Counted from the first letter of the stretch, positions 19,778-29,733 are shown. The stretch: DNA of 64,000 bases from Marinomonas posidonica_A (GCF_043643765.1 NZ_JBHZSP010000003.1:277834-341833), one strand, 5' to 3'. The notes: generated from the sequence alone by a model not told the origin. Numbers and translations: made by a program.

Positions 19778-19800
19778 TTGCTTTTCATAAGGTGTTTAAA

Positions 19801-21330
19801 ATGAAGCAAAAACTTTTGGATATGCGCGGCATTGTTAAAAGTTTTTCCGGTGTGCGTGCATTGAATGGCGTGGATATCAGCCTTGATGCTGGTGAAGTGC
19901 TCTCTATATGTGGCGAAAACGGATCCGGCAAATCGACTTTAATGAAAGTACTGAGTGGTGTTTGGCCTTACGGTAGTTATGAGGGACAAATATATTTTGC
20001 AGGCCAACAAATTAAGGCCACCAGCATTCGTGATACCGAGGCGCAAGGTATTGTCATTATTCATCAGGAGTTGGCTTTAGTAAAAGAGTTAACCGTGATG
20101 GAAAACATCTTTCTGGGGAATGAGCTGGGTCATGCTTGGCGTATTAATGAAGAAAGCATGTATCGACAAACCCTTGCCTTATTGTTCCGCGTCAATCTTT
20201 CCATTGCGCCAGATACTTTGGTAAGTGAGCTGGGTGTTGGTCAGCAGCAACTCGTTGAAATAGCGAAAGCATTGAATAAAGACGTTAAATTGTTGATATT
20301 GGATGAACCAACGTCTTCTCTTACCAACCAAGAAATTCAAATCTTACTGGATATTGTTCGCAGCCTTAAAGAGCAAGGCATTGCCTGTATCTACATTTCG
20401 CATAAATTGGATGAAGTGTTGGCGCTCTCGGATTGGGTATGTGTTATCCGAGATGGGGATCATATTGCCACCCGTGCTGCCGCAGCGCTCACTCAAAACG
20501 ACATTATTAGCATGATGGTCGGCCGAGAAATGGATCAGCTTTTCCCGCGTGAAGAGCATGAAATCGGTGAGGTTATTTTAACCGTCAACAAAGCTTTCGC
20601 GCGTCTGTCAGGGGCCAGTCGTCCTCAAGTAGACGGTGTAAGTTTTGAGTTGCGTGAGGGAGAAATTCTAGGCATTGCAGGCTTAATCGGTTCTGGTCGG
20701 ACGGAGTTGATGCAGTGTTTATTTGGGTCTTATCCTGGAGAGTATTCAGTAGACATTGAATTGTCGGGTCAATCGCAGGTTATCCGTTCACAGCAAGCGG
20801 CACTTAAAGCTGGCATTGCAATGGTGCCTGAGGACCGTAAGCGGCATGGTATTGTACCGATTATGGGGGTAGGCCGAAACATGACGTTACCCATATTAGA
20901 TAAATATCAAACTTGGTTTGGTGCGATCGATGAGCAGCAAGAGCATCAAGATATTGAGCGTTACCTTGAACGATTAAAAGTCAAAACCGCCTCCGCCGAT
21001 TTGGCCATTAAACATTTAAGTGGTGGTAATCAACAAAAGGCCATCATTGCTAAATGTTTATTAACGCACCCAAATATTTTGATTCTAGATGAACCAACAC
21101 GGGGAATCGATGTGGGGGCCAAATATGAGATTTATAAGCTCATGTATGCACTGGTCAAAGACGGTGTCTCCATCATTATGGTGTCGTCCGAATTGCCTGA
21201 GGTGATTGGTATTAGTGATCGAGTGTTGGTCATGCATGAGGGGCGTTTAAAAGGTCAATTTGAACATCAAGGATTAACTCAAGAAATGATTATGAACTGC
21301 GCGATTAAAGAAGGTGTTTCCAATGCTTAA
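19801..21330 (+). CDS. xylG: D-xylose ABC transporter ATPase XylG (two nucleotide-binding domains)
   Basis: 509 aa with two fused ABC domains, as in sugar ABC ATPases. The first has Walker A GENGSGKSTLM and LGVGQQQLVEIAKAL. The second has a degenerate Walker A (GLIGSGRTELM) and signature LSGGNQQKAIIAKCL with LILDEPTRGIDVGAK. ATG 19801 is chosen over GTG 19792 because AAGG is 8 nt upstream. The 3' end overlaps xylH by 8 bp. Confidence 0.95.
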   Translation: MKQKLLDMRGIVKSFSGVRALNGVDISLDAGEVLSICGENGSGKSTLMKVLSGVWPYGSYEGQIYFAGQQIKATSIRDTEAQGIVIIHQELALVKELTVMENIFLGNELGHAWRINEESMYRQTLALLFRVNLSIAPDTLVSELGVGQQQLVEIAKALNKDVKLLILDEPTSSLTNQEIQILLDIVRSLKEQGIACIYISHKLDEVLALSDWVCVIRDGDHIATRAAAALTQNDIISMMVGREMDQLFPREEHEIGEVILTVNKAFARLSGASRPQVDGVSFELREGEILGIAGLIGSGRTELMQCLFGSYPGEYSVDIELSGQSQVIRSQQAALKAGIAMVPEDRKRHGIVPIMGVGRNMTLPILDKYQTWFGAIDEQQEHQDIERYLERLKVKTASADLAIKHLSGGNQQKAIIAKCLLTHPNILILDEPTRGIDVGAKYEIYKLMYALVKDGVSIIMVSSELPEVIGISDRVLVMHEGRLKGQFEHQGLTQEMIMNCAIKEGVSNA

Positions 21331-22450
21331 AACAATAAAAGCGAGTCAGTTGCAATTACTTGCCATGATCGCAGCACTGTTACTAATTTTAGTGTTCTTT
21401 TCCATTGCAACAGAAGGGGCCTTTATCTCGCCACGAAACATTTCCAATTTGATTCGACAGACGGCCATTGTGGGGATTTTGGCCATTGGCATGGTATTCG
21501 TCATCATCAGTGCTGAAATCGATTTGTCTGTCGGTTCTATGATGGGGCTGCTTGGTGGCATTGCCGCGATACTCGATGTTTGGTTTCATTTTCCATTAAT
21601 GCTGAGCATTGCGATTACCATGTTCGCAGGCTTAGTGCTGGGCTTATTTAATGGCTGGTGGATTGCTTATCAAAAAGTGCCTTCTTTCATTGTTACTTTG
21701 GCTGGTATGCTTGCGTTTCGTGGTATTTTAGTCGGTTTAACGGATGGTGTCACTGTGGCACCAACGTCCAGTTCACTGGCCATCATAGGTCAGAGTTATT
21801 TGCCTTCTGGCTGGGGCATGAGTGTGATTGCGCTGTTATGTTTAGGATTGGTTGCACGAGTATTTTCTCGTCGTCAAGCCAGGCAAAAGCATGGGGTGTT
21901 GAATCATGCCGCGAAGTTTGAATATGGCAAAGCGTTAATTGCAGTAATCGCATTACTGTCTTTACTAGCGATACTGGAAAATTACCGAGGCATTCCCACT
22001 CCCATCTTTATTATGGGAATGTTGATTTTAGTAGCGACCTACATTGCTAAACGAACCGCATTTGGTCGTCGTGTTTATGCAATTGGCGGCAATATTGAAG
22101 CGGCTCGTATGTCTGGAGTTAAGGTTGAAAAGACCAAGATGTTGGTCTTTGGTTTTAACGGCGTGATGGTTGCTGTGGCTGCCTTAATATTAACGTCGAG
22201 ATTAGGTGCTGGTTCGCCTGCGGCGGGTAATATGGCGGAATTAGACGCTATTGCGGCTTGTGTTATTGGCGGCACCAGCCTAGCAGGTGGTATTGGTACT
22301 GTCTTAGGTGCCATCATGGGAGCCTTGATAATGGCCAGCTTGGATAACGGTATGAGCATGCTGGATGTACCGACTTTTTGGCAATTGATTGTGAAAGGTG
22401 CCATTCTGTTATTGGCGGTTTGGCTTGATGTGAAAACCAAGAAACAATAA
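21323..22450 (+). CDS. xylH: D-xylose ABC transporter permease XylH
   Basis: 375 aa inner-membrane protein of the ribose/xylose permease family, with about ten hydrophobic segments. Conserved pieces are AIGMVFVIISAEIDLSVGSM and AIGGNIEAARMSGVKVEKTK. ATG 21323 lies inside the end of xylG with AAGAAGG upstream; GTG 21314 is in frame but less well placed. Acts with XylF and XylG in high-affinity xylose import. Confidence 0.95.
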   Translation: MLKTIKASQLQLLAMIAALLLILVFFSIATEGAFISPRNISNLIRQTAIVGILAIGMVFVIISAEIDLSVGSMMGLLGGIAAILDVWFHFPLMLSIAITMFAGLVLGLFNGWWIAYQKVPSFIVTLAGMLAFRGILVGLTDGVTVAPTSSSLAIIGQSYLPSGWGMSVIALLCLGLVARVFSRRQARQKHGVLNHAAKFEYGKALIAVIALLSLLAILENYRGIPTPIFIMGMLILVATYIAKRTAFGRRVYAIGGNIEAARMSGVKVEKTKMLVFGFNGVMVAVAALILTSRLGAGSPAAGNMAELDAIAACVIGGTSLAGGIGTVLGAIMGALIMASLDNGMSMLDVPTFWQLIVKGAILLLAVWLDVKTKKQ

Positions 22451-22489
22451 TAAGACAAATAATAAAACGATGATAATTAAGGTTGTGGC

Positions 22490-23941
22490 ATGTACATAGG
22501 CATTGATTTAGGAACTTCTGGCGTAAAAGCTGTGCTAATGAATAAAACAGGTCAAATAGTGGCTACCAGTACCGTGTCCTTGTCTGTTTCTCGGCCACAA
22601 GCTTTGTGGTCAGAGCAAGACCCAGAAGATTGGTGGCAAGCGACAGATAAGGCCATGCTTGAACTAGGTCAGCAAGAGGATTTATCTGCTGTGGAAGCCT
22701 TGAGTTTTTCTGGTCAAATGCATGGTGCGACCTTATTAGATTGTCATGGACAGGTACTAAGGCCAGCCATTCTTTGGAATGATGGCCGTTCTCATCAAGC
22801 TTGTTTGTCTTTGCAGCATCGCTGCCCCGATATTCAGTCGATTACCGGCAATTTAGTGATGCCTGGATTTACCGCTCCTAAGCTGGTTTGGGTGCAGCAA
22901 AATGAAGCGGATATTTTCCGCAAAATTGATAAAGTCTTATTGCCGAAAGATTACCTGAGATACCGAATGACAGGGGAGTTTGCGACCGATGTATCGGATG
23001 CGTCAGGTACTTTATGGTTGGACATGGAGCAAAGGCAGTGGAGCTCGTCTGTTCTTGAGGCGTGTGGCCTGACCATTGAGCAGATGCCAGCCTTGTTTGA
23101 AGGTACTGAAGTAACAGGTTATCTAAAATCGGCGTTGGCTGAACGCTGGTCTATTCCGACCGTGGCTGTTGTGGCGGGTGCCGGTGACAATGCCGCTGGT
23201 GCTATTGGGATGGGGATTATCCATCCGCAACAAACCATGTTATCGCTGGGTACATCTGGCGTTATCTTTTCAGTTAGTGAAGGGTTTGTTGCGAATCCTG
23301 CGGTGGCACTGCACAGTTTTGGTCATGCGGTGCCGAATACATGGCACAGTATGTCGGTTATGTTAAGTGCTGCGAGTTGTCTGGATTGGGTCGCTAAATT
23401 GACGCAATTTAAGGATGTGCCATCGGCTTTAGCTGCGGTATCAAGCCGGTCTCATGGGGGGCAGGATAGTTTACTCTTTTTGCCCTATTTAAGTGGTGAA
23501 CGGACACCGCATAATGATGCGAATGCGAAAGGAGTATTTTGGGGGATGACCCATGAGACAAGCGCGGTGGATTTGGTTCAAGCGGTACTAGAAGGTGTCT
23601 CTTTTGCTTTGTTAGATGGGTTGGATGCCGTGCGTTCTGTGCAAAACATTGATCCGACCATTGATGTGGTTGGCGGGGGGGCGCGTAGCGAATATTGGTT
23701 ACAAATGTTGGCTGATATTTTTATGCAAACTTTGATTTATCGAGAGGGTGGGGAAGTCGGCCCAGCGCTTGGCGCTGCTCGATTAGCCGCTATCGGTGTT
23801 TCGCAAGAAGAGGCGTTGTCTGACATTTGTCGCAAACCTAACGCGATTAAACGCTTTGACCCTAATCTAGAATATGCCGATTATTACCAACAAAAAAGAG
23901 CAAAATTTCAAACACTGTACCATAGAGTAAAAGGCTTATAA
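22490..23941 (+). CDS. xylB: Xylulokinase XylB
   Basis: 483 aa FGGY-family sugar kinase that phosphorylates D-xylulose for the pentose phosphate pathway. The N-terminal MYIGIDLGTSGVKAV is the phosphate-binding loop. SFSGQMHGATLLD and ILWNDGRS carry family substrate-contact residues, and VVGGGARSEYWLQMLADI is the C-terminal FGGY signature region. AAGG 7 nt before ATG. It follows xylH by 39 bp, so it is part of the transport operon rather than next to xylA as in E. coli. Confidence 0.95.
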   Translation: MYIGIDLGTSGVKAVLMNKTGQIVATSTVSLSVSRPQALWSEQDPEDWWQATDKAMLELGQQEDLSAVEALSFSGQMHGATLLDCHGQVLRPAILWNDGRSHQACLSLQHRCPDIQSITGNLVMPGFTAPKLVWVQQNEADIFRKIDKVLLPKDYLRYRMTGEFATDVSDASGTLWLDMEQRQWSSSVLEACGLTIEQMPALFEGTEVTGYLKSALAERWSIPTVAVVAGAGDNAAGAIGMGIIHPQQTMLSLGTSGVIFSVSEGFVANPAVALHSFGHAVPNTWHSMSVMLSAASCLDWVAKLTQFKDVPSALAAVSSRSHGGQDSLLFLPYLSGERTPHNDANAKGVFWGMTHETSAVDLVQAVLEGVSFALLDGLDAVRSVQNIDPTIDVVGGGARSEYWLQMLADIFMQTLIYREGGEVGPALGAARLAAIGVSQEEALSDICRKPNAIKRFDPNLEYADYYQQKRAKFQTLYHRVKGL

Positions 23942-24052
23942 TGCTGAATTCTTATGGATTGGCATGCCATTTTTATATTTCTTGAATAAGAAACGTCAAT
24001 AGCCAGTATGCTTTTGTAGCAAATAATAAAAATAACATAAGGAATGCTTCAA

Positions 24053-25237
24053 ATGTTTGAAAAGCGTTATCGTTTAAATTTGGTATTTAATGCCAATAAG
24101 GTCTATGACCGACAGGTTATCGAAGGCATAGGCGAGTACTTACAAGCAGCCCAATGTGATTGGGATGTGTATTTTGAAGATGATTTTCGTAGTCGCCTGG
24201 ACGGGCTCAAGCACTGGAAAGGCGATGGCATTATTGCTGATTTTGATAACCCTGAAGTAGAAGAGATATTAAAGGGCACTCAAATACCCACCGTAGCTGT
24301 TGGTGGTTCTTACCAGCGGCGTGATGATTATCCTCAATTGCCTTATGTCGCGACAGATAATGCTGCTTTAGTAAAAAGTGCCTATCAACATTTAAAGCGT
24401 AAAGGTTTAACAGAATTTGGCTTTTATGGTGTTCCAGCCAATAAATACCATCGTTGGTCGAGTGAGCGACAAAATGCCTTTATTGATCAAGTCAGTTCAG
24501 ATGGTTATCGCCCACATGTCTATGAGGGTTATTTGACCTCCACTCAAATTTGGGAAACCGCACAGCAAGGGTTAGAAAATTGGCTGTCCGATTTGCCTAA
24601 ACCGGTTGGCATTGTCGCCGTTACAGATTCTCGTGCTCGTCACCTTTTACAGGTTTGTGATCATTTAAACATCATGGTGCCCGAACACGTTGCCATTGTT
24701 GGTATCGACAATGAAAATATGGCGCGTTATTTGAATCGTACGGCCTTGTCGTCGGTAGAACAGGGGTGTAAACAAATGGGCTATGAAGCGGCCAAGATCT
24801 TACACCGCATGTTACTCGGTTACCAATTGGATAAGAGCTTGGTCTTAGTGGACCCCATTGGAGTACAAGAGCGCCAGTCATCTGACTATCGAGCATTAAA
24901 AGACCCGCACGTCATTCAGGCCATGCACTTTATTCGGCATAATGCTTGCCGTGGTGTGAAAGTAGCACAAGTAGTCGATTATATTGGCATTTCGAGAACC
25001 AACTTAGAGGCGCGTTTTATTGATGAAATGGGCTGTTCTATGCATGAGCAATTGCATATGACAAAATTTTCGCGAGCCTGCGAATTGATCATTTCAACGA
25101 ACTTACCATTTGATGAAATAGCGCGCACTTGTGGTTATCCTTCCGTGCAGTATATGTATACTGTATCGCGCAAAAACCTGGGCATGACGCCAGGCGAGTA
25201 TCGTGTTTCTAGTCGCTTATTAAAAGAAGGCTCTTAA
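24053..25237 (+). CDS. xylR: Xylose-responsive AraC-family activator XylR
   Basis: 394 aa with the XylR layout: a LacI/PBP-like sensor (residues ~1-280, starting MFEKRYRLNLVFNANKVYDRQ as in E. coli XylR) and a C-terminal AraC-type double helix-turn-helix (VAQVVDYIGISRTNLEARF, FDEIARTCGYPSVQYMYTV). I chose ATG 24053 because AAGGA lies 9 nt upstream and it aligns with E. coli XylR; ATG 24044 is too close to that site. Expected to bind xylose and activate xylFGHB and xylA. About 110 bp after xylB, so it may be in the same transcript or have its own promoter. Confidence 0.94.
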   Translation: MFEKRYRLNLVFNANKVYDRQVIEGIGEYLQAAQCDWDVYFEDDFRSRLDGLKHWKGDGIIADFDNPEVEEILKGTQIPTVAVGGSYQRRDDYPQLPYVATDNAALVKSAYQHLKRKGLTEFGFYGVPANKYHRWSSERQNAFIDQVSSDGYRPHVYEGYLTSTQIWETAQQGLENWLSDLPKPVGIVAVTDSRARHLLQVCDHLNIMVPEHVAIVGIDNENMARYLNRTALSSVEQGCKQMGYEAAKILHRMLLGYQLDKSLVLVDPIGVQERQSSDYRALKDPHVIQAMHFIRHNACRGVKVAQVVDYIGISRTNLEARFIDEMGCSMHEQLHMTKFSRACELIISTNLPFDEIARTCGYPSVQYMYTVSRKNLGMTPGEYRVSSRLLKEGS

Positions 25238-25259
25238 GCTAATAGAAATATAGGTAACA

Positions 25260-25288
25260 AAATAAAAGCGCGCCTGGCGCTTTTATTT
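25260..25288. terminator. Bidirectional terminator between xylR and xylA
   Basis: AAATAAAAGCGC / GCGCTTTTATTT stem with loop GCCTG. The A-rich and T-rich flanks give a U-tail in both directions for the convergent genes. Confidence 0.85.
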
Positions 25289-25320
25289 TGACTTAGGTTT
25301 CTGTGATCTGACGTTTTTAT

Positions 25321-26640
25321 TTAGCGACGAATGTAACCATTCACTAAGTTTTCCAGCATTTCTTGACGACCTGATTCTGGATTAGGGTTAAGATTATTTA
25401 TTTCAACGAACTCAGCAACCTGGCTTAACGTCATGTTACCACTGAGAATATTTTGTCCCAGTGTGTCCTGCCATTTTTCGTAGCGTTTCTCTACTAGGTT
25501 ATTAAGTGTTTGCTCTTCTAACATGGCGACGGCTTTTTCCAAGGACAGGGCAAGTGTGTCCATCGCGCCGATATGACCGTGAAATAAATCCTCCAGATCA
25601 ATGGATTGACGACGTAACTTAGTATCAAACATATAGCCACCGGTTTGGAAACCACCTGATTTAAGAATCTCATAGGTCGCGAGGGTATATTCCTCTACGC
25701 TAGTAGGAAATTGGTCGGTATCCCAGCCTAATTGAGGATCGCCCTGATTGGCATCAATGGAGCCTAAAATACCCAATGAACAAGCGGTGGCGATTTCATG
25801 ATGAAAACTGTGGCCAGCTAAAGTAGCGTGATTAGCTTCAATGTTAACCTTGATCTCATTTTCAAGACCAAACTCTTTTAAGAAACCAAAGACGGTCGCC
25901 GTGTCATAATCATACTGATGTTTGGTTGGCTCGGCGGGTTTGGGCTCGATTAATAAGGTACCTTGAAAACCAATGGCATGTTTGTGCTCGACCACCATTT
26001 GCATAAAACGACCTAACTGGTTTCGTTCGCGTTTTAAATCTGTATTGAGCAAGGTTTCATAGCCTTCTCGACCTCCCCATAGTACGTAGTTTTCGCCTTT
26101 TAGTCGATGGGTGGCTTGCATCGCGTGGCATACCTGAGTGGCGGCATAGGCGAATATTTCTGGATTTGGGTTGGACGCCGCGCCTGACATGAATCTTGGG
26201 TTAGAAAACGCGTTCGCTGTGCCCCATAATAATTTCATGCCTGTGCTGGCTTGCTTGGCTTCCAACACATCGACCATTTCAGAAAAGTTGTTAATGTATT
26301 CGCGGATATTCTTGCCTTCAGGGGCAATGTCGACATCATGAAAACTGTAATAAGAAATGCCCAGTTTGGAAAAAAATTCAAAGGCGGCATCGGCTTTTAA
26401 TTTGGCTGCTTGCATTTCCGTGTCGGCATTAAACCAAGGACGCTGAAATGTCGCTGCACCAAATACATCACTGCCTTGCCAACAGAAATTGTGCCAGTAA
26501 CAAGCGGCCATTCTCAAATGCTCTGCCATGGTTTTCCCCATGATTAACTTATCGGCTTGATAGTGTTTAAAGGCAAATGGGTTGGTCGACTCGGGGCCTT
26601 CGTATTGTATTGGTTGAATAGTCGGAAAAAACTCGTTCAT
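25321..26640 (-). CDS. xylA: D-xylose isomerase XylA
   Basis: 439 aa, the class II (E. coli-like) length. Isomerises D-xylose to D-xylulose in the cytoplasm with two divalent metals. Family motifs include FHDVDIAPEG (catalytic His), LLWGTANAFSNPRFMSGA, VLWGGREGYETLLNTD, KVNIEANHATLAGHSFHHE and GSIDANQGDPQLGWDTDQFP, covering the metal ligands. ATG 26640 with AGGAG 8 nt upstream. On the opposite strand to xylB, with its own promoter. A minus-strand TATAAT at 26738-26733 lacks a good -35 box, as expected for an activator-dependent promoter. Confidence 0.96.
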   Translation of the reverse strand: MNEFFPTIQPIQYEGPESTNPFAFKHYQADKLIMGKTMAEHLRMAACYWHNFCWQGSDVFGAATFQRPWFNADTEMQAAKLKADAAFEFFSKLGISYYSFHDVDIAPEGKNIREYINNFSEMVDVLEAKQASTGMKLLWGTANAFSNPRFMSGAASNPNPEIFAYAATQVCHAMQATHRLKGENYVLWGGREGYETLLNTDLKRERNQLGRFMQMVVEHKHAIGFQGTLLIEPKPAEPTKHQYDYDTATVFGFLKEFGLENEIKVNIEANHATLAGHSFHHEIATACSLGILGSIDANQGDPQLGWDTDQFPTSVEEYTLATYEILKSGGFQTGGYMFDTKLRRQSIDLEDLFHGHIGAMDTLALSLEKAVAMLEEQTLNNLVEKRYEKWQDTLGQNILSGNMTLSQVAEFVEINNLNPNPESGRQEMLENLVNGYIRR

Positions 26641-26804
26641 CTTGAACTCCTAAAGCTTGTTATTTTTGTTCACTTCCTCAAGCATCTTGGTTTTTTAACG
26701 ACTTAGCTGCAATTACGAAATTTCTTGGTTCTATTATAGATTTTATGGATTAGAGATTGGTTGTAGAAAAAAAAATTAATAAAACGACGTTTTGAAAATG
26801 TGAT

Positions 26805-28199
26805 ATGATTTTGGCCATTCGTGGATTTATTGGAATTGCCTTGAACGTCGTATCAAAAGATAACCTTATTAAAAATGTTTCTGTGGCTTGGCCATTAGCC
26901 CTGAACGCCATTTTAGTCCAATCCATGGTGCTGGTGGACTTGATGTTAATTGCCAATTTAGGGGAAATTTCGGTCGCTGCCTTAGGATTGGCGTCGGCCA
27001 TCCTGGCGTTTTTCGTTGGCACTCAATACGCTTTAGCCAATGGTACTCAATTGATACTAGCCAGAGCCGTTGGCGCAAATGATCGTCATGCCATGGCCAG
27101 CGGTTTGGTCATTGGCTGGCTGATTAGCGGTGGCTTCACATTAATCACCAGTGTGCTTTTATTGGTCGGTCTGGATGAGTTATTGAATTGGCTGGTTGAT
27201 GACCCTTTAGTGGCGAGACAGGCGTATCGTTATTTGCAGGTCAGTGCTTATATGCTGCTGGTTTCCTCTTTTGCGCAAGTTATGATCGCTTTTTTTAATG
27301 GTTCTGGTCAGACACGCTTGCCTTTATATGGCTACTTGATCGAAATTCCTATGAATGTCCTGATCAGTTTGGTATTGATTTATGGTTATTTCGGTTTCCC
27401 TGAGTTGGGATTACGAGGTGCTGCCATCGGCAGTTTGGTGGCGGTGAGCATCCGTTTTGGCTATTTAGCATGGCAGCTAAAGCGACAAAAAAATTTGCCG
27501 ATTATGGCGTCGAGAAAAGCATTAAACGTCGCACAGGTCGTTGCGCATTTTCGTGAGATTTTTCCAATAGCCACTAATTTCGTTACGCTGGCTTCTGGTG
27601 TTATGTTGCACCAGATGCTATTTGCTCAATTGGATGTATTTTCCTTTGCAGCCATCACTCTGGTGATGCCTTGGATGCAAATGGGGGCTCAATTTGTCAC
27701 GTCTTGGGCGTTAGCGACCTCGATTAACATCAGTCAGTTTAGAGGTCGTCAGCAAACGCACCTAATTTCTGAATTTGTCGAGCAAGCAATACGCATTATT
27801 TTATTGCTTGGGGTGGTATTGTGTTTGGTGTTTGTCGCCTTTGGCGAATTGCTGCCCATTCTTTACCCGAGATTAGATGAGCAAACACAGCAAGCATTAG
27901 CGGGAATTGCACCAATTTATATCTTGATTCCATTAGTCAGAACCTACAACGGCTTATGTGGTCACTCTTTAAGAGCGTTGGGACAGAGCGTTAAGGTATT
28001 GCAAATCCATTTCGTCACTCAATGGGTGATTGGTATTCCTTACCTTATTTTAGTTTTGTACTGCGAAGGCCCTCTGTGGGCGGTGTTTGGTTCTATTCTG
28101 CTGGAGGAATGCTTGAAAGTATTCGCTTTCAGAAAGCATTTGAAGCGTGAACTCACTCTATTAGTATCATCTAACGTCGAAAAGCGCGGTAAGGAATAA
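26805..28199 (+). CDS. MATE-family multidrug/Na+ antiporter
   Basis: 464 aa with about twelve hydrophobic helices in two similar halves, typical of the MATE (DinF/NorM) superfamily. The N-terminal half begins NVSVAWPLALNAILVQSMVLVDLMLIANLGE, the usual place of the pore motif. Cargo cannot be told from sequence. The start is uncertain: ATG 26805 has no clear ribosome site and TTG 26841 is an alternative. It diverges from xylA, sharing a 164-bp intergenic region, but nothing ties it to xylose use. Confidence 0.85.
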   Translation: MILAIRGFIGIALNVVSKDNLIKNVSVAWPLALNAILVQSMVLVDLMLIANLGEISVAALGLASAILAFFVGTQYALANGTQLILARAVGANDRHAMASGLVIGWLISGGFTLITSVLLLVGLDELLNWLVDDPLVARQAYRYLQVSAYMLLVSSFAQVMIAFFNGSGQTRLPLYGYLIEIPMNVLISLVLIYGYFGFPELGLRGAAIGSLVAVSIRFGYLAWQLKRQKNLPIMASRKALNVAQVVAHFREIFPIATNFVTLASGVMLHQMLFAQLDVFSFAAITLVMPWMQMGAQFVTSWALATSINISQFRGRQQTHLISEFVEQAIRIILLLGVVLCLVFVAFGELLPILYPRLDEQTQQALAGIAPIYILIPLVRTYNGLCGHSLRALGQSVKVLQIHFVTQWVIGIPYLILVLYCEGPLWAVFGSILLEECLKVFAFRKHLKRELTLLVSSNVEKRGKE

Positions 28200-28225
28200 G
28201 ACAGGGTCTTATTATGAACCCTGTC
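28200..28225. terminator. Hairpin between convergent MATE and thioredoxin-fold genes
   Basis: GACAGGGT / ACCCTGTC stem with a 10-nt loop directly after the MATE stop codon. No T-run, so function as a terminator is only likely. Confidence 0.45.
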
Positions 28226-28232
28226 AGTCCGT

Positions 28233-28604
28233 TTATGAGAAACGTTTTTCCAAGTATTGAATAATGTCAGACGATTCGTATAACCATTCTACGTTACCGT
28301 TTTCTTCAATGCGTAAACATGGCACTTTGACACGGCCACCTCCGATCAATAAATCCTCACGATATGGTGATCCTTCTGATGCACTGCGCTTTTCAATGGG
28401 AAGGTTAAGCTTGTAAATTGCGCGACGAGTTTTGATACAGAAAGGGCATGCAAAGAACTGATACAGAGCCAATTGTTTTGTCTCTTCATCTACCTTGGCT
28501 TGCTGTTCTGATGAACGTTTCAATTTACGTCCGCGGGTAATAAGGTCAATCAAAGCGATAAGGCCGCCAAGCAAGTTGCGGATACATTTGATGAGTAATT
28601 TCAT
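28233..28604 (-). CDS. Membrane-tethered glutaredoxin-like (thioredoxin-fold) protein
   Basis: 123 aa. The first ~22 residues are amphipathic to hydrophobic (LIKCIRNLLGGLIALIDLI), perhaps a membrane anchor. A glutaredoxin/GST N-terminal fold follows, with a CPFC active site (LYQFFACPFCIKTRR, residues ~47-61), a cis-Pro (VKVPCLRI) and YESSDIIQYLEKRF. Likely a glutathione- or disulfide-linked redox role; the substrate is unknown. No convincing ribosome site precedes ATG 28604, so the start may be off. Stands alone. Confidence 0.75.
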   Translation of the reverse strand: MKLLIKCIRNLLGGLIALIDLITRGRKLKRSSEQQAKVDEETKQLALYQFFACPFCIKTRRAIYKLNLPIEKRSASEGSPYREDLLIGGGRVKVPCLRIEENGNVEWLYESSDIIQYLEKRFS

Positions 28605-28776
28605 ATAAAGAAGGAAGTCTATGGTTAAGGTGGATTAAATCGTAATGACGAAAGCACGATCATTGTAATCCTAGACGGGATTGGTGCCTACCTTTGTTTT
28701 TATTGGCGCATTGTGAAATGCTGTACTAATCTCAATTTAACTTATTAAAATGCCTTTAAAAAGATAGAGTTAGAAT

Positions 28777-29733
28777 ATGGAAAAGTCCGCTGAGTTTTTG
28801 CGCTTGGTGTTAAATTCGATCGAGGAACATATTGCTGTAATCGATGTTAGTGGTGTGATTTGTTTTGTGAATCAAAGTTGGTCCAGTTATGGTGATCAAA
28901 ACCAATGTCTAAGCAATGATAATTGGACAGCCATTAACTATCTTAGTATTTGTGATCAAGCGTCACTGACTGGGGATGAATTTGGTCGTCAAGCTGGAAC
29001 AGGCATACGTCAAGTGATTTCAGGTCAGGCGGCTAGTTATTCATTAGAATACCCTTGTCATAGTGATGAAGAGCATCGTTGGTTTATGATGTATGTTTCG
29101 CCATTTGAGTTTGATAACGCTAATTACTATGTGATTACTCATCAGGATGTGACAGAGCGAAAATTGGCTGAATTGGCGGTAGAAAAGTTGGCTCGTTTAG
29201 ACGGACTAACAGACATTTATAATCGACGAGCCTTTGATGAATTTTTGCAGAAAGAATGGAAGTTATGTTCAACATTACAGCAACCTATTAGCCTCGCTCT
29301 GATTGACCTAGATCATTTCAAGCAGCTCAATGATTGTTATGGGCATTTGGCAGGAGATGATTGTTTGAAGCAAGTAGCTCAGCTGCTTAAAGGACTTTCA
29401 GACTCTCCTCGACGATGGTGTGCCCGTTATGGTGGGGAAGAATTTGCTTTGATCATGGGTAACCTTGATGCCGTGAAGGCCAGACAGGTCTGTGAGGAAT
29501 TCTTTGAACAAATACAGCATTTAAACATTCCGAATATCGGTTCTCCCATTGCGTCATTTATGACGGCGAGTATTGGCCTCGCTGAAGCTTGGCCGACCAA
29601 CAAAACAAGCGCTATAGATTTATTAAATAAAGCGGATAATTTACTTTATACGGCAAAGGAAAAAGGCCGTAATTGTATAGAGGTATCACGCCAATCTCCA
29701 AACTCTGAATGGAAGCAGCTGTCTGTAATATAA
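28777..29733 (+). CDS. PAS-GGDEF diguanylate cyclase
   Basis: 318 aa without membrane segments. Residues ~8-130 form a PAS-type sensor (EHIAVIDVSGVICFVNQSWSSYG ... VTERKLAE). Residues ~140-310 form a GGDEF domain: DGLTDIYNRRAF, LIDLDHFKQLNDCYGH and an active-site GGEEF at 219-223. The position of the RxxD inhibitory site holds SPRR, so product inhibition by the canonical I-site is not expected. Makes c-di-GMP from GTP. It is followed 80 bp later by a second, membrane-bound cyclase. Confidence 0.9.
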   Translation: MEKSAEFLRLVLNSIEEHIAVIDVSGVICFVNQSWSSYGDQNQCLSNDNWTAINYLSICDQASLTGDEFGRQAGTGIRQVISGQAASYSLEYPCHSDEEHRWFMMYVSPFEFDNANYYVITHQDVTERKLAELAVEKLARLDGLTDIYNRRAFDEFLQKEWKLCSTLQQPISLALIDLDHFKQLNDCYGHLAGDDCLKQVAQLLKGLSDSPRRWCARYGGEEFALIMGNLDAVKARQVCEEFFEQIQHLNIPNIGSPIASFMTASIGLAEAWPTNKTSAIDLLNKADNLLYTAKEKGRNCIEVSRQSPNSEWKQLSVI

